Below the pieces are notes generated by a model. The model was not told the origin of the DNA. It did no database searches and saw only the letters and a list, made by a program, of their open reading frames with translations. Positions 9,413-18,900 of a DNA stretch of 64,000 nucleotides are shown here, piece after piece; positions within the stretch are counted from its first letter, which is position 1, and every line of letters begins with the position of its first letter. The DNA is from Empedobacter brevis NBRC 14943 = ATCC 43319 (GTDB lineage Bacteria; Bacteroidota; Bacteroidia; Flavobacteriales; Weeksellaceae): assembly GCF_000382425.1 (NCBI RefSeq), contig NZ_KB908291.1, positions 310,001 to 374,000 of the forward strand. The letters run 5' to 3'. Both the position numbers and the translations under genes were made by a program.

Positions 9413-10753
9413 TTAATTTGAAATGTTATACTTCTCTAATTTTCGATACAGAGCGGCACGGGAAACACCTAAATCTTCGGCTGTTTTACTAATATTTCCA
9501 TCAAAAAAATGTAGACGTTCTATGATTTTAGTTTTTTCAATTTCATTCAAATTGTGGCTTTTTTCTGTCGTTTTTTTAGGGATAAAATTCTCAAATCCTA
9601 GGTTTTCAATAGAAATTTGATTGTTTTCGGTTAGGATAACGGCTCGTTCAATTCTATTTTGAAGCTCTCGGATATTGCCATTCCATTTATAGTGTTCTAA
9701 TTGATTCACAATTGTTTCATCAATTGTTGGAATCTCCATTTCATACTTTTCGGCATAAACACTCAAAAAATAATGAATGAATGGTTGTATGTCTTCTTTT
9801 CTGTCATTTAAATTTGGCATGGTCACCGAAATAGTATTAATACGGTAATACAAATCTTCTCTAAAGCGACCTTGATGGACAGCTTCTTCTAAATTTGTAT
9901 TCGTTGCGACGATTATTCGAACATTTATTTGGCGGGGTTTAATTTCTCCTAATCGGATAATTTCTTTGTTTTGAATAACTTGCAATAGCTTAGCTTGTAA
10001 ATGAAGGGGGAGATTTCCAATTTCATCTAGAAAAATTGTTCCATTATTTGCGGCTTCAAAACGACCGACGGTATCTTCTTTAGCATCTGTAAATGCTCCT
10101 TTTTTATAACCAAATAATTCACTTTCAAATAGGTTTTCATTTAAAGAGCCTAAATCTACATGAACAAAATTTGCTGTATTTCGATTTGAATTTTGATGAA
10201 TAGATTTTGCCAAAATAGATTTTCCGGTTCCATTTTCACCTAAAATTAAAATGGTCGCATCAGTCTTTGCAATACGATTGGTTACTTTATATACTTTTTC
10301 AATGGCAGGAGAATTCCCTAAAAATAATGGTCTTTCCTTTGTCTCAGAAGTTTGTATTGCTTTTCTGTGTTGTTTGATGGCTTCTTTTATCAGTTCAACC
10401 AGCTTTTCGTTATCCCACGGTTTTAATAAATAGTCTACTGCACCCAATTTCAATCCTTCTACAGCAGTTTCTATACTTCCATATGAAGTCATCAAAATCA
10501 CTTTCGTTTTGGGTTGTAAATGTTGAATTTCTTTTAACCAGAAAATACCTTCTTTTCCGTCTTCATAACCTGTTCTAAAATTCATGTCCATAAGCACCAC
10601 ATCAATTTTATTTTCTACTAGAATTTGAGGAATTTTTTTTGGATCAGAACTGGTAATAATTGTTTCAAATTGACGTTTCAAAAGCAATTTACTTGCGATT
10701 AAAATTTCTTCTTGATCGTCTAATATTAAAATTGTCGCTTGCGTCTTCTTCAT
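9413..10753 (-). CDS. Sigma-54-dependent NtrC-family response regulator
   Basis: Three domains: receiver (residues 1-120, acidic pocket Asp12/Asp13, phosphorylation site Asp56 in VVLMDMN, Lys in LLKPW), AAA+ sigma-54 activation domain (Walker A GENGTGKS, the sigma-54 contact loop GAFTDA, Walker B GTIFLDEIG), and a C-terminal Fis-type helix-turn-helix (GNISKTAEDLGVSRAALYRKLEKY). The ORF can be extended to 10786, but that extension crosses the dyad at 10770-10785. Starts at 10753 or 10768 are more credible. It faces the HlyD/MacB operon, which carries a -24/-12 promoter, and is followed by its kinase. Confidence 0.92.
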   Translation of the reverse strand: MKKTQATILILDDQEEILIASKLLLKRQFETIITSSDPKKIPQILVENKIDVVLMDMNFRTGYEDGKEGIFWLKEIQHLQPKTKVILMTSYGSIETAVEGLKLGAVDYLLKPWDNEKLVELIKEAIKQHRKAIQTSETKERPLFLGNSPAIEKVYKVTNRIAKTDATILILGENGTGKSILAKSIHQNSNRNTANFVHVDLGSLNENLFESELFGYKKGAFTDAKEDTVGRFEAANNGTIFLDEIGNLPLHLQAKLLQVIQNKEIIRLGEIKPRQINVRIIVATNTNLEEAVHQGRFREDLYYRINTISVTMPNLNDRKEDIQPFIHYFLSVYAEKYEMEIPTIDETIVNQLEHYKWNGNIRELQNRIERAVILTENNQISIENLGFENFIPKKTTEKSHNLNEIEKTKIIERLHFFDGNISKTAEDLGVSRAALYRKLEKYNISN

Positions 10754-10769
10754 ATTTTGTTTGTTCATG

Positions 10770-10807
10770 TGTTCAATCCTGAACAATTAAGTGTTCATTA
10801 TCGGACA
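10770..10807. promoter_or_regulatory. Double-dyad enhancer (candidate binding site of the NtrC-type regulator)
   Basis: Dyad 1 is a perfect inverted repeat TGTTCA-ATCC-TGAACA (10770-10785). Dyad 2 is TGTTCA-TTAT-CGGACA (10792-10807), with two mismatches. Their starts are 22 bp apart, about two helical turns. They lie 63-101 bp upstream of the sigma-54 element, the usual arrangement for an enhancer bound by a regulator dimer pair. Confidence 0.6.
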
Positions 10808-10869
10808 ATTGATTGTTAAATCTATTTTCTAAGGCAATTCGTTTCAGTCTTTTAGAAAATAATAAATTT

Positions 10870-10886
10870 CAGGCACGTTTATTACG
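10870..10886 (+). promoter_or_regulatory. Sigma-54 (-24/-12) promoter of the export operon
   Basis: GGCACG at 10872-10877 matches the -24 core. TTAC at 10882-10885 stands at the -12 TTGC position. The GG and AC pairs are separated by 10 bp, the obligatory spacing. The only core mismatch is G to A in the -12 element. The predicted start is about 60 bp before the HlyD ATG at 10946. Confidence 0.6.
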
Positions 10887-10945
10887 TATTGATAATTAGT
10901 GAAATACAATAAAACACCTCGCTGTTTTGGTAAATTTAAGAAATA

Positions 10946-12199
10946 ATGGATACGAAAATCAAGCATAAAAATAAAAAATATAAACGCTTCGGATTATTGG
11001 TTGCAACGGTCGTCGTTCTCGGCGCGTCGAGTATTTATCTGATGAAACGACCTCGGACGTTAACCGTTAATATAAATGAATTGAGGATTAAAAATGTTTC
11101 GGAAGAAAATTTCGAAGATTTTGTGATTTTTCAGGCGCAAATAGAACCTATTAATTCAATCTTAATTAATGTGATTGAAGGTGGGTCTGTTCAGGAAATC
11201 TTTGTTGAGAATGGTGAAATGGTCACAAAAGGTTTACCTATCGCACGTTTATATAATCCAAATACAGAATTGAATTATTTGACACAGGAAACTGCTATTA
11301 TTGAACAAATGAATCAATTGAATGTATCGAAATTATCCATTCGAAATCAAGAATTGGATTTATCGAAAGATTTTGTCGCAATTGAGCACGATTACAATCA
11401 ATCGAAGCTAGATTTTGAATTGAATAAAAAATTATATGATCGAGAGGTTCTGGCAAAGAATGAATGGGAAAACACACAAGAAAAAATACGTTACCAGCAG
11501 GAAAGAAAAGCGATTATTCAGAAAAGTCTGATAAAAGAGCGTGAATCAAATACTATACAATTAAAGCAAATCAATGAAGCATTGGGGATTATGCAAAAAA
11601 GCCTGAAAACGCTTCGTCAAAATAAAAAGAATTTTTTGGTTTTAGCTCCTGAAACTGGTCGTTTAAGTTCTTTTGAAGCAAATTTAGGTCAATCATTAGA
11701 AGCCGGGAAAAGTATTGGTAAAGTAGATATTTTGAGTGGTTATAAACTGGTTGCAATGGTAGATGAATATTATTTGGATCGAATTCAGGAAAATCAATAC
11801 GGACAGATAGAGATGAAAGGAAAAACCATTAAGGTTAAAGTCACTAAAATATCTCCGGAAATTAAGAATGGAAAATTTAAAGCGGAATTGGAATTTATTG
11901 ACCAACTTCCTGAAAATTTGCAAGAAGGTTTATCCGTTGGTGTAAAACTGATATTATCGGAGAAAGAAAAGAAACTGGTTGTTCCGAAAGGTTCTTTTTA
12001 TGCCACAACACAAGGGAAATGGATTTTTGTTGTGAAAAATGATAAAGCTATAAGACGAAAGATTGAGTTAGGACGAGAGAATCCAACTGTTTATGAAGTC
12101 CTTTCGGGATTAAAAACAAATGAAAAAGTAATTATTTCCAATTACGAAGACTATAAAGAGGTACAAGAATTAACGATAAAAAATAATAACAATGATTAA
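10946..12199 (+). CDS. HlyD/RND-type periplasmic adaptor (membrane fusion protein)
   Basis: A 417-residue adaptor. A single transmembrane anchor (residues 16-34) is followed by the lipoyl/barrel-sandwich half (PINSILINVIEGGSVQEIFVENGE), a long coiled coil (about 100-220), the second lipoyl half (LAPETGRLSSFEANLGQSLEAG) and beta-barrel/membrane-proximal domains. It should link the inner-membrane ABC transporter to the outer-membrane channel encoded downstream. First gene of a five-gene operon; the last 8 nt overlap the ATPase gene. Expression probably depends on sigma-54 through the adjacent two-component system. The exported substrate is unknown. Confidence 0.88.
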   Translation: MDTKIKHKNKKYKRFGLLVATVVVLGASSIYLMKRPRTLTVNINELRIKNVSEENFEDFVIFQAQIEPINSILINVIEGGSVQEIFVENGEMVTKGLPIARLYNPNTELNYLTQETAIIEQMNQLNVSKLSIRNQELDLSKDFVAIEHDYNQSKLDFELNKKLYDREVLAKNEWENTQEKIRYQQERKAIIQKSLIKERESNTIQLKQINEALGIMQKSLKTLRQNKKNFLVLAPETGRLSSFEANLGQSLEAGKSIGKVDILSGYKLVAMVDEYYLDRIQENQYGQIEMKGKTIKVKVTKISPEIKNGKFKAELEFIDQLPENLQEGLSVGVKLILSEKEKKLVVPKGSFYATTQGKWIFVVKNDKAIRRKIELGRENPTVYEVLSGLKTNEKVIISNYEDYKEVQELTIKNNNND

Positions 12200-12902
12200 A
12201 ATAGAAAATCTATCAAAAATATTTGTCACAGAAGACATTCAAACACGAGCATTAAATGGAATTAATATGAATATTAATTCAGGAGAATTTGTATCGATAA
12301 TGGGACCATCCGGTTGTGGAAAGTCAACACTCTTAAATATTATTGGTTTACTGGATTCTTTTAATGAAGGAAGCTATGAGATTAATAATCAAGAAATGTC
12401 AACTGCCAATGAATCAAAACGTAGCGTCGTCCGTAAAGAAAACATTGGATTTATTTTTCAAAATTTCAATTTAATTGATGAGTTATCAGTTTATGATAAC
12501 ATCGAGTTACCACTAATTTATGCTAAAATAGCTGGGACTGAGCGTAAAAAACGTGTACAGGAAATTGCAGAGAAACTAAATATTGTTCATCGTTTGCAGC
12601 ATTATCCGCAGCAACTTTCAGGAGGACAACAACAACGTGTCGCTGTTGCACGTGCTTTGGTGATGAATCCTAAAATTATTTTAGCCGATGAACCGACAGG
12701 AAATTTGGATAGTACAAATGGAAACGAAGTAATGGAATTGTTGATGGATTTGCATGCGCAGGGTTCTACAATTTTAATGGTGACACATTCTGCTCATGAT
12801 GCGGCTTATTCTGAGAAAATCATTACGATGAAAGATGGAGAAATTCTTTCTGAGAAAATGAATCAAAAAAATGTAAATGTTTTTGAAAAGACTGAATTGT
12901 AA
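12192..12902 (+). CDS. ABC transporter ATPase, MacB/LolD-type
   Basis: A 236-residue nucleotide-binding subunit with Walker A GPSGCGKST (about 37-45), Q-loop FIFQNFNL, signature LSGGQQQRVAVARAL, Walker B IILADEPTGNLDS and the H-loop TH in VTHSAHD. Stand-alone ATPases of this type pair with FtsX/MacB-fold permeases, and such a permease is encoded two genes downstream. It begins within the HlyD stop region (ATG at 12192), which suggests translational coupling. It is likely the motor for macrolide- or lipopeptide-like export or for envelope signalling; the substrate is not indicated. Confidence 0.92.
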   Translation: MIKIENLSKIFVTEDIQTRALNGINMNINSGEFVSIMGPSGCGKSTLLNIIGLLDSFNEGSYEINNQEMSTANESKRSVVRKENIGFIFQNFNLIDELSVYDNIELPLIYAKIAGTERKKRVQEIAEKLNIVHRLQHYPQQLSGGQQQRVAVARALVMNPKIILADEPTGNLDSTNGNEVMELLMDLHAQGSTILMVTHSAHDAAYSEKIITMKDGEILSEKMNQKNVNVFEKTEL

Positions 12903-12923
12903 ACTTTAAATCTAAAAAAAATC

Positions 12924-13742
12924 ATGAAAAATTATATGTTTCTATTGTTCAGTTTGGTAACCATTTTATTAAACGCTCAAATTACGGAATCGCGAAATGT
13001 TTCAACTTTCAATGAAATTATTGGAAAATCAGGTGTTAACATTATTTATTATAATTCCGATTCTCCAAAAGTCATTGTCGAAACAGATAAAAGAGAGAAC
13101 TTGAACTACATTATCACTGCTATAAAAAATAATACTTTGGAAATAGCTGTTGATACTAAAAATCAACAGGATATAACGATTGCTAAAATTGACATTAAAG
13201 TTTATGGCCCGTCGTTGACTAAAGTTTCTATGAGTGCCGGTGCCAGAATTTCTTTTGAAGATAAAATGAAGACTGATCAACTTGAGATTAAGCAAACTTC
13301 GGGTGCTCAGGTTGTTTTTAAAGATATAAAAGCAAATGGAATAGAAATTAATTTGTCGTCAGGTGCTCAATTGAACGGAAATTTTTCTTCTACTACTATT
13401 TCATCTAAAATGAGTTCAGGTGCTGTTTGGAATTCAAAAATAAATTCGGAATATACAGCGATTAACATTTCAAGCGGAGCAAAAGCTACCTTAAAAGGAG
13501 AAACGGAACAATTGGCAATAAAAGCGACAAGCGGTTCTCATTCAGATTTAAAAAACGTGAAAACAACAGAAGCAAACTTAGTGGCAAGTAATGCTTCTTC
13601 AATTGCAAGCTGGGTGTCTCAAAAACTTTTAGTAGATGCGAATACAGCGAGCAACGTTACGATAAAAGGGTTACCAACTGATTTGACAGTTCAACGGGAT
13701 AAGTTGTCGAAGGTTTTGAATGAAAATGGGGACGTTTATTAA
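12924..13742 (+). CDS. Secreted GIN-domain protein (DUF2807, putative adhesin head)
   Basis: A 272-residue protein with a signal peptide ending LLNAQ. The rest is the repetitive right-handed beta-helix typical of DUF2807/GIN proteins: alternating strands and turns with recurring SAGA, SGAQ, SSGA and TSGS motifs from residue 95 to 220. It is inserted between the ATPase and permease genes, with 21- and 19-bp gaps, so it is part of the export operon. Such proteins are usually lone genes near regulators. Its place here suggests an exported or periplasmic partner of the transporter, which is inference. Confidence 0.8.
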   Translation: MKNYMFLLFSLVTILLNAQITESRNVSTFNEIIGKSGVNIIYYNSDSPKVIVETDKRENLNYIITAIKNNTLEIAVDTKNQQDITIAKIDIKVYGPSLTKVSMSAGARISFEDKMKTDQLEIKQTSGAQVVFKDIKANGIEINLSSGAQLNGNFSSTTISSKMSSGAVWNSKINSEYTAINISSGAKATLKGETEQLAIKATSGSHSDLKNVKTTEANLVASNASSIASWVSQKLLVDANTASNVTIKGLPTDLTVQRDKLSKVLNENGDVY

Positions 13743-13761
13743 TTTGAAAAATATCTAAATT

Positions 13762-16182
13762 ATGCTAAAAAATTGGTTCAAAATATATGTACACAACGCC
13801 ATCAAAAACAAAGGATTTACTTTTTTAACTATTCTTGGTTTAGCAATCGGAATTGCAGGTGTTATTTTCTCAACATTATACTGGAAAAATGAAACCAGTT
13901 ATAATGAATGGAACTCTAATAAGGACCGTATTTTTGAAACGTTAACTGGATTTCCTGTAGCAGGAGAAGTGTGGCCTACGAGTGTAGAACCATTGCCTCG
14001 TTACCTGAAGGAAAAATCGGATAAAATAGAAAGTTTCTGCTGGTTTGAAGGATGGTATGGACAGGAAACTTTTCATATAGGACAAAAGAAGGTTTATGTT
14101 GAAGGAATTGTGAGTACAGATCAAAAATTCTTTGATTTTATTCCATTTAAATTCACAAAAGGAAATGTAGCTGATTTTCGAAAAAATCAATATGGTGTTG
14201 CAATAGAGGAGAGTGAAGCAATCAAAATCTTTGGCAAAGAAAACCCTGTAGGGAAAATCTTGACAACATATGATGGAAGAAAGATGCCGGTTTATGGTGT
14301 TTTTAAAGCAGAAAAATACACAAGCTTTCAACCTAAAATGGTTATTTCTAATATTTATTCACGTTTGGAGGATATTAAGGATAACTGGGGAAATTATGGT
14401 TCAGGAGTATTTATAAAGCTTAAAAATCCTGCAGACAAACTAGAAGTAGAGAAGCTGGCTACACAATTATTTTATGAGAATAATACAGTTAAAAATGCGC
14501 AACGAGAAGGAGTTTCAGTAGAAGAATTTTCAAAGATATACGAACCTGTTAAAGTACAATTACAGCCTTTAAAAGATTCGAGGTTAAATGCCAAAGTTTC
14601 AAGACTTCCGGAAGGAATGGGAAATAAACTGTTTTTACAGATTAACCTGGGATTATCCTATTTGATTTTAATTTTATCCATCATCAATTATATTAACCTT
14701 TCCACTGCACAAGCAATTAGAAGAGCGAAAGAAGTAGGAATCAGAAAAGTGGTTGGAGCAACCAAACGAAATATTGTTGTCCAATTTATTGTAGAAACAA
14801 CCATCACAACTGTTTTGGCATTTTTGGTTGCTTTGGCTTTGGTTGAAGTAGGTTTGCCCGGTTATAATCAGCTGATTGATAAAAACCTGGAAATAGAAAT
14901 TATCCCGTTTATCCCATATCTTGTTGCGATTTTCATTGTAGTTGTGATGATTGCCGGAATTTTTCCTGCCATTTATGTGTCAAATTTTAAAGAGCTGAAC
15001 GTTTTAAAAGGGAATTTTTCAAGAAGTAAGAATGGAATTTGGTTACGAAACGCTATGTTGATTTTACAATTTTCAATTGCTACTTTTTTCATTGTAGGTG
15101 GAACTATTGTGATACAACAAATGCAATATTTAGGAAATAAAGATTTGGGATTTTCAGGAGATCAGGTGATTAGTATTCCGTTTAGAAGACAGGATTTAGG
15201 AGAAAATAAGTTCAATTTTTACAAAAGTTTCCAGCAAGATTTAGCAAAAATTAAAGGCGTACAAGGCATTAATGCAACGGCATTTAAGTTTGGTTCAGGA
15301 GGGGCATTATCCAACACAAGTTTTAGAGTAAAAGATAAACAATTGGTAACGGATAATATGGCGATTGACTTTGGCTTTCTAAACATGATGAAAATTGAAG
15401 TAAAAGAAGGACGGGATTTAGATACTAAAATCTCATCTGATACAATTTCCAGTGTTCTTATTAATGAAACGGCAAAAAAACATTTTGGGGAAACATTAAA
15501 GTTAAATGACGAGTTCGATTGGAATAATCAAAAATTAAAACTGGTTGGAGTAACAAAAGATTTTAATTTGGGAGAGCCACAGGCTAAGATTAGACCAATG
15601 ATGTTTTTTCATTTTAAAGTTGTACAGTGGATGCCTTCCAATCTTCAAAATATCCTGATTAAAGTAGACACGGAGCATACAAAAGAAACAATAGATAACA
15701 TTGAAACGTTTTGGAAAGCAAAAGTTGATAATGATTACCCGTTTGAATATGAATTTGTTGACAAGCAATTTGCCCGTTCGTATGAGAATTATACCAAACA
15801 AGAAAAAATGTTTAAGATTCTGAATGCAATTGTCATTACAATTGCTCTGTTTGGATTGTTTGCACTTTCATCTTATACCATCGAGCGTAAATACAAAGAA
15901 ATTGCGATTCGCAAAGTGTTGGGAGCTGAAACATCTTCTTTACTTAAAATCTTATCGAAACAATATGTTTATTTTGCAATTATCGGGTTTGTACTCGCTG
16001 TGGTTCCGAGTTATTTTTTCGTACAAAAATGGTTGGAAAACTTTGTTTATCGGATTGATATCTCGATCTGGGTTTACATTTTCGCCTTTGTATTACTACT
16101 TTGCTTAACGCTGATTGTTGTTTTGTTAAAAGCATATGCTGCTACACGGATTAACATTCTGAATTATTTAAAATACGAGTAA
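13762..16182 (+). CDS. MacB/FtsX-fold ABC transporter permease
   Basis: An 806-residue permease with two tandem MacB-PCD plus FtsX units. There is an N-terminal membrane helix (residues 20-40, TFLTILGLAIGIAGVIFS), a periplasmic core domain, three helices around 300-420, a central helix near 430-455, a second periplasmic domain, and three C-terminal helices. The FtsX motif appears twice (RAKEVGIRKVVGATK and RKYKEIAIRKVLGAE). This double form is common in Bacteroidota and uses the separate ATPase encoded upstream. It is likely the inner-membrane core of a tripartite pump or of a mechanotransmission system. Confidence 0.9.
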   Translation: MLKNWFKIYVHNAIKNKGFTFLTILGLAIGIAGVIFSTLYWKNETSYNEWNSNKDRIFETLTGFPVAGEVWPTSVEPLPRYLKEKSDKIESFCWFEGWYGQETFHIGQKKVYVEGIVSTDQKFFDFIPFKFTKGNVADFRKNQYGVAIEESEAIKIFGKENPVGKILTTYDGRKMPVYGVFKAEKYTSFQPKMVISNIYSRLEDIKDNWGNYGSGVFIKLKNPADKLEVEKLATQLFYENNTVKNAQREGVSVEEFSKIYEPVKVQLQPLKDSRLNAKVSRLPEGMGNKLFLQINLGLSYLILILSIINYINLSTAQAIRRAKEVGIRKVVGATKRNIVVQFIVETTITTVLAFLVALALVEVGLPGYNQLIDKNLEIEIIPFIPYLVAIFIVVVMIAGIFPAIYVSNFKELNVLKGNFSRSKNGIWLRNAMLILQFSIATFFIVGGTIVIQQMQYLGNKDLGFSGDQVISIPFRRQDLGENKFNFYKSFQQDLAKIKGVQGINATAFKFGSGGALSNTSFRVKDKQLVTDNMAIDFGFLNMMKIEVKEGRDLDTKISSDTISSVLINETAKKHFGETLKLNDEFDWNNQKLKLVGVTKDFNLGEPQAKIRPMMFFHFKVVQWMPSNLQNILIKVDTEHTKETIDNIETFWKAKVDNDYPFEYEFVDKQFARSYENYTKQEKMFKILNAIVITIALFGLFALSSYTIERKYKEIAIRKVLGAETSSLLKILSKQYVYFAIIGFVLAVVPSYFFVQKWLENFVYRIDISIWVYIFAFVLLLCLTLIVVLLKAYAATRINILNYLKYE

Positions 16183-16195
16183 ATTTTTTTCAAAA

Positions 16196-17485
16196 ATGGT
16201 TTCAAAATATATTTTAATAATGGTTGTGTTTTTCTCTTTTTTGGGAAAAGCACAACAATTAACCCTTGGAAATTGTTTAGAATCAGGAAGGGAGAACCAA
16301 CCTGATTTTAAAATTCAGTCAATAAAAATTGAACAAAAAAATAAAGTGAAACGCTCATTCGGAGCACAATTTTTACCGAATGTTGATGCTTCAATTTCAC
16401 ATGCGTATAGTTTTGGATCTTCAATTGATCCTTCAACAAATACAAGAGAACCATCTAATATTCAGTCAGATAATTTATCAATTAATGCACAGGTCAGCTT
16501 GTTTGACTTTTCGAAATGGAATCAAACAAAGATTCAAAATTTGGATATCGAACTTGAAAAAACGGAGTTAGAAACCATTCAAAATCAATTTGATTTATTG
16601 GTTTTAGGAAAATTCATGGCAGCTTTAGCTTTACAAGAATGGCAAAGAGTTTTGAAAAATCAGTTGGAGAATGCCCAAAGTCAATTGACAAGAATTTCGA
16701 AAGAAGTAGAAGAGGGGAAACGTCCGAAAAGTGATTTTTATGACATTCAGGTAATTTTTTTGCAAGAACAAAATGATTTAGAAAAATCAAAAAATGAAGA
16801 AATTATTGCCAAAACAGAATTGATTCAATTACTCAATATAAAAGTAGGTCAACCGGAGAATATTGAGCTGCAGCAACCGTTGTCAATAGAAATGACGGAA
16901 GATGAGTTCATTTATTCAAATTATCCTTCTCTTGTTAAATATGATATCAACGAAGAAAAACTGAATGAAGAATATAAACAATTGTACGGAAGGTATTTGC
17001 CAAATCTAATTTTAAATTATTCGTATGGAACATTTTATGCACAGAAAATTAAAAGTTTAGCCGATACAAATTTTCAATTTGAAAATCAATTAAAAGACAA
17101 TAAAAGCCAATACGTTGGTTTAAATCTTTCTATTCCGATTTATTCAAAAGGAAACAATATGCAGGAACGAGCATTAAAAAAAATAGAGTTAAAACTGAAT
17201 GCAGAATATAAGAACAAAGAAGAGAAGCGTTTGAAAGATTTAGTTGAAATGGAATTAAAAAAAATGAATTTGCTGCAAAATTTGACAGAATCCCTTCGAG
17301 AAATTGTTAAAGTATCCCAACAATCTTTCGAAACAACAGAAACAAAATACAAATTTGATAGAGTAGATGCTTCGGTTTATAAACTGGCTAAAAATCAAGT
17401 TTTGCAGGCAAATTATAATGAACTTAATAATACTTTAAGCCAACTTTTTATACAAAATCAATTGAAGCTATTGGCAAATGAATAA
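16196..17485 (+). CDS. TolC-family outer-membrane channel protein
   Basis: A 429-residue protein with a signal peptide ending LGKAQQ. Two alpha-helical repeats of the outer-membrane efflux type occur (around 25-215 and 225-425), with long amphipathic helices such as ERALKKIELKLNAEYKN. A beta segment (FLPNVDASISHAYSFG) is paired with YLPNLILNYSYGTFYA in the second half, a typical TolC duplication. It is the last gene of the operon, 13 bp after the permease. It completes an inner-membrane, periplasm and outer-membrane route together with the HlyD-type adaptor. Confidence 0.88.
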   Translation: MVSKYILIMVVFFSFLGKAQQLTLGNCLESGRENQPDFKIQSIKIEQKNKVKRSFGAQFLPNVDASISHAYSFGSSIDPSTNTREPSNIQSDNLSINAQVSLFDFSKWNQTKIQNLDIELEKTELETIQNQFDLLVLGKFMAALALQEWQRVLKNQLENAQSQLTRISKEVEEGKRPKSDFYDIQVIFLQEQNDLEKSKNEEIIAKTELIQLLNIKVGQPENIELQQPLSIEMTEDEFIYSNYPSLVKYDINEEKLNEEYKQLYGRYLPNLILNYSYGTFYAQKIKSLADTNFQFENQLKDNKSQYVGLNLSIPIYSKGNNMQERALKKIELKLNAEYKNKEEKRLKDLVEMELKKMNLLQNLTESLREIVKVSQQSFETTETKYKFDRVDASVYKLAKNQVLQANYNELNNTLSQLFIQNQLKLLANE

Positions 17486-17486
17486 T

Positions 17487-18383
17487 TTACCATTTTTCCT
17501 TCAATAACTTCTCTAACTGATCAATTTCTTCCTGGTACATAGTTTTCTTGCGTGTACCGAAATAAAGTGTATTTTCTACAGGATTTTGACCTTCCCAAAC
17601 GATTTTAATTTTTTTATTAGCCAAAGCATCAGAACATAAAAAATCCGGAACAATAGAAAACCCTGTATTATCACTTAAACATCGGATAATTGAACTAATA
17701 TTAGGAACAATATAATTTGGGCTAAAATCAGGATGCTCTCCGAAGTTTTTAGTCCAAAAGTTTCTTAAATGATCCATATCAGCAGCGGTACTGTACCATA
17801 ATTGCTGCTTCAATAAATCAGCAGCTTCCGAGATTTGAGCCTTTTTCATTAGTTTTTCAAGTTCGGAAGTATCTGTTTTATTTCCTGCAATCAAAACAAT
17901 TCGTTCTTTAGAGAATGGTTCGTACAAAATATTTTGCTGATTTCCTTTTTGTGGTGTAATAATCAAATCCAGCAATCCGTTGTCCAAATCGTGCTGCATT
18001 TGTGGATATTCGCCAAATTTTATAATCAGATTAAATGGTAGTTCTGCAATATGTTCTTCTAATGTGTACTGGAAAGTTTCAAAACACATTCCGACACTTA
18101 TTGTGACACGTTCATCTTGTGAACGTTTATGAAAATGCTGTTCACCGTTTTCTAGTTTTGTTAACGGATCAATGATAAAATTATAAAATATTTTCCCTTT
18201 TTCTGTTGGTACCATTTTACGTGCTGAACGATCAAATAATTTGGATCCTGTATAGGCTTCCAAAGAATTAAGATGTAGGCTAACACCTGGTTGAGAAATA
18301 AATAATTCTTGAGCCGCAGCCGATAATGTTCCGGTTTCGTATATTGCTTTAAAAGTTCGAAGCCATTCTAAATTCCAGTGCAT
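17487..18383 (-). CDS. LysR-family transcriptional regulator
   Basis: A 298-residue regulator. The N-terminal winged helix-turn-helix (residues 4-62; FKAIYETGTLSAAAQELFISQPGVSLHLNSLE) is followed by the linker helix and a two-lobe periplasmic-binding-like effector domain (about 90-290). It converges with the TolC gene (1-bp gap) and lies near mdaB and the monooxygenase gene, a frequent partner arrangement in which LysR proteins control quinone reductases. Here a ParB-like remnant separates them, so the link is inference. The inducer is unknown. Confidence 0.9.
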   Translation of the reverse strand: MHWNLEWLRTFKAIYETGTLSAAAQELFISQPGVSLHLNSLEAYTGSKLFDRSARKMVPTEKGKIFYNFIIDPLTKLENGEQHFHKRSQDERVTISVGMCFETFQYTLEEHIAELPFNLIIKFGEYPQMQHDLDNGLLDLIITPQKGNQQNILYEPFSKERIVLIAGNKTDTSELEKLMKKAQISEAADLLKQQLWYSTAADMDHLRNFWTKNFGEHPDFSPNYIVPNISSIIRCLSDNTGFSIVPDFLCSDALANKKIKIVWEGQNPVENTLYFGTRKKTMYQEEIDQLEKLLKEKW

Positions 18384-18415
18384 ATTCTATTTATATTTAA
18401 GTGTAAAATGTAGAG

Positions 18416-18803
18416 TTATATTTCATCATATGGTAAGTCATCAGGGTGTACACCAATATAATCCGGTTCTGGAAGCACTGGTAAGTGATATGCCTGAATA
18501 GACGTCAAACCTTCTAAAAGTGCTTTGACTACCCGGTGCATGCCATCCACTAATTTTCCGTCCGGACAAATAATAATGGGATAAACAAGATCAGCTTTGT
18601 TGACCAGTCGCATATGTTCTGAAATCGATCGACAAGTAGGAACATCTTTGTCATCATTGTACCAATATGATTCATCTAGTTCTCCGAATATCATTTAAAT
18701 TAATTTCTTGTGGAGGAATATTTTGTGTAAGTAAAATCAGTTTATCAACATCCCACGCACACAATTGATGATTAATCAACCGAAAATGATACTGTTTTCT
18801 CAT
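18416..18803 (-). pseudogene. ParB-like nuclease-domain protein, frameshifted
   Basis: Two overlapping frames make one gene. The first starts at 18803 and encodes 43 residues (WDVDKLILLTQNIPPQEINL), stopping after DIRRTR. The second, from 18694, continues with ELDESYWYNDD and the ParB-like core (PIIICPDGKLVDGMHRV), ending YIGVHPDDLPYDEI. Removing one base in the CTCCG run at about 18682-18685 would join them as DIRELDESYW, which reads like intact homologues. The gene is therefore either decayed or affected by a sequence error. The shorter downstream ORF alone would lack the N-terminal third of the domain. Confidence 0.7.
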
Positions 18804-18900
18804 TCTATAATTATTATGATACAAATATACAATTTAAATTATTTTTATAATTAAATATTATGATAGAAATTTGTACTGTCAATAATTAAAATAATACAAA

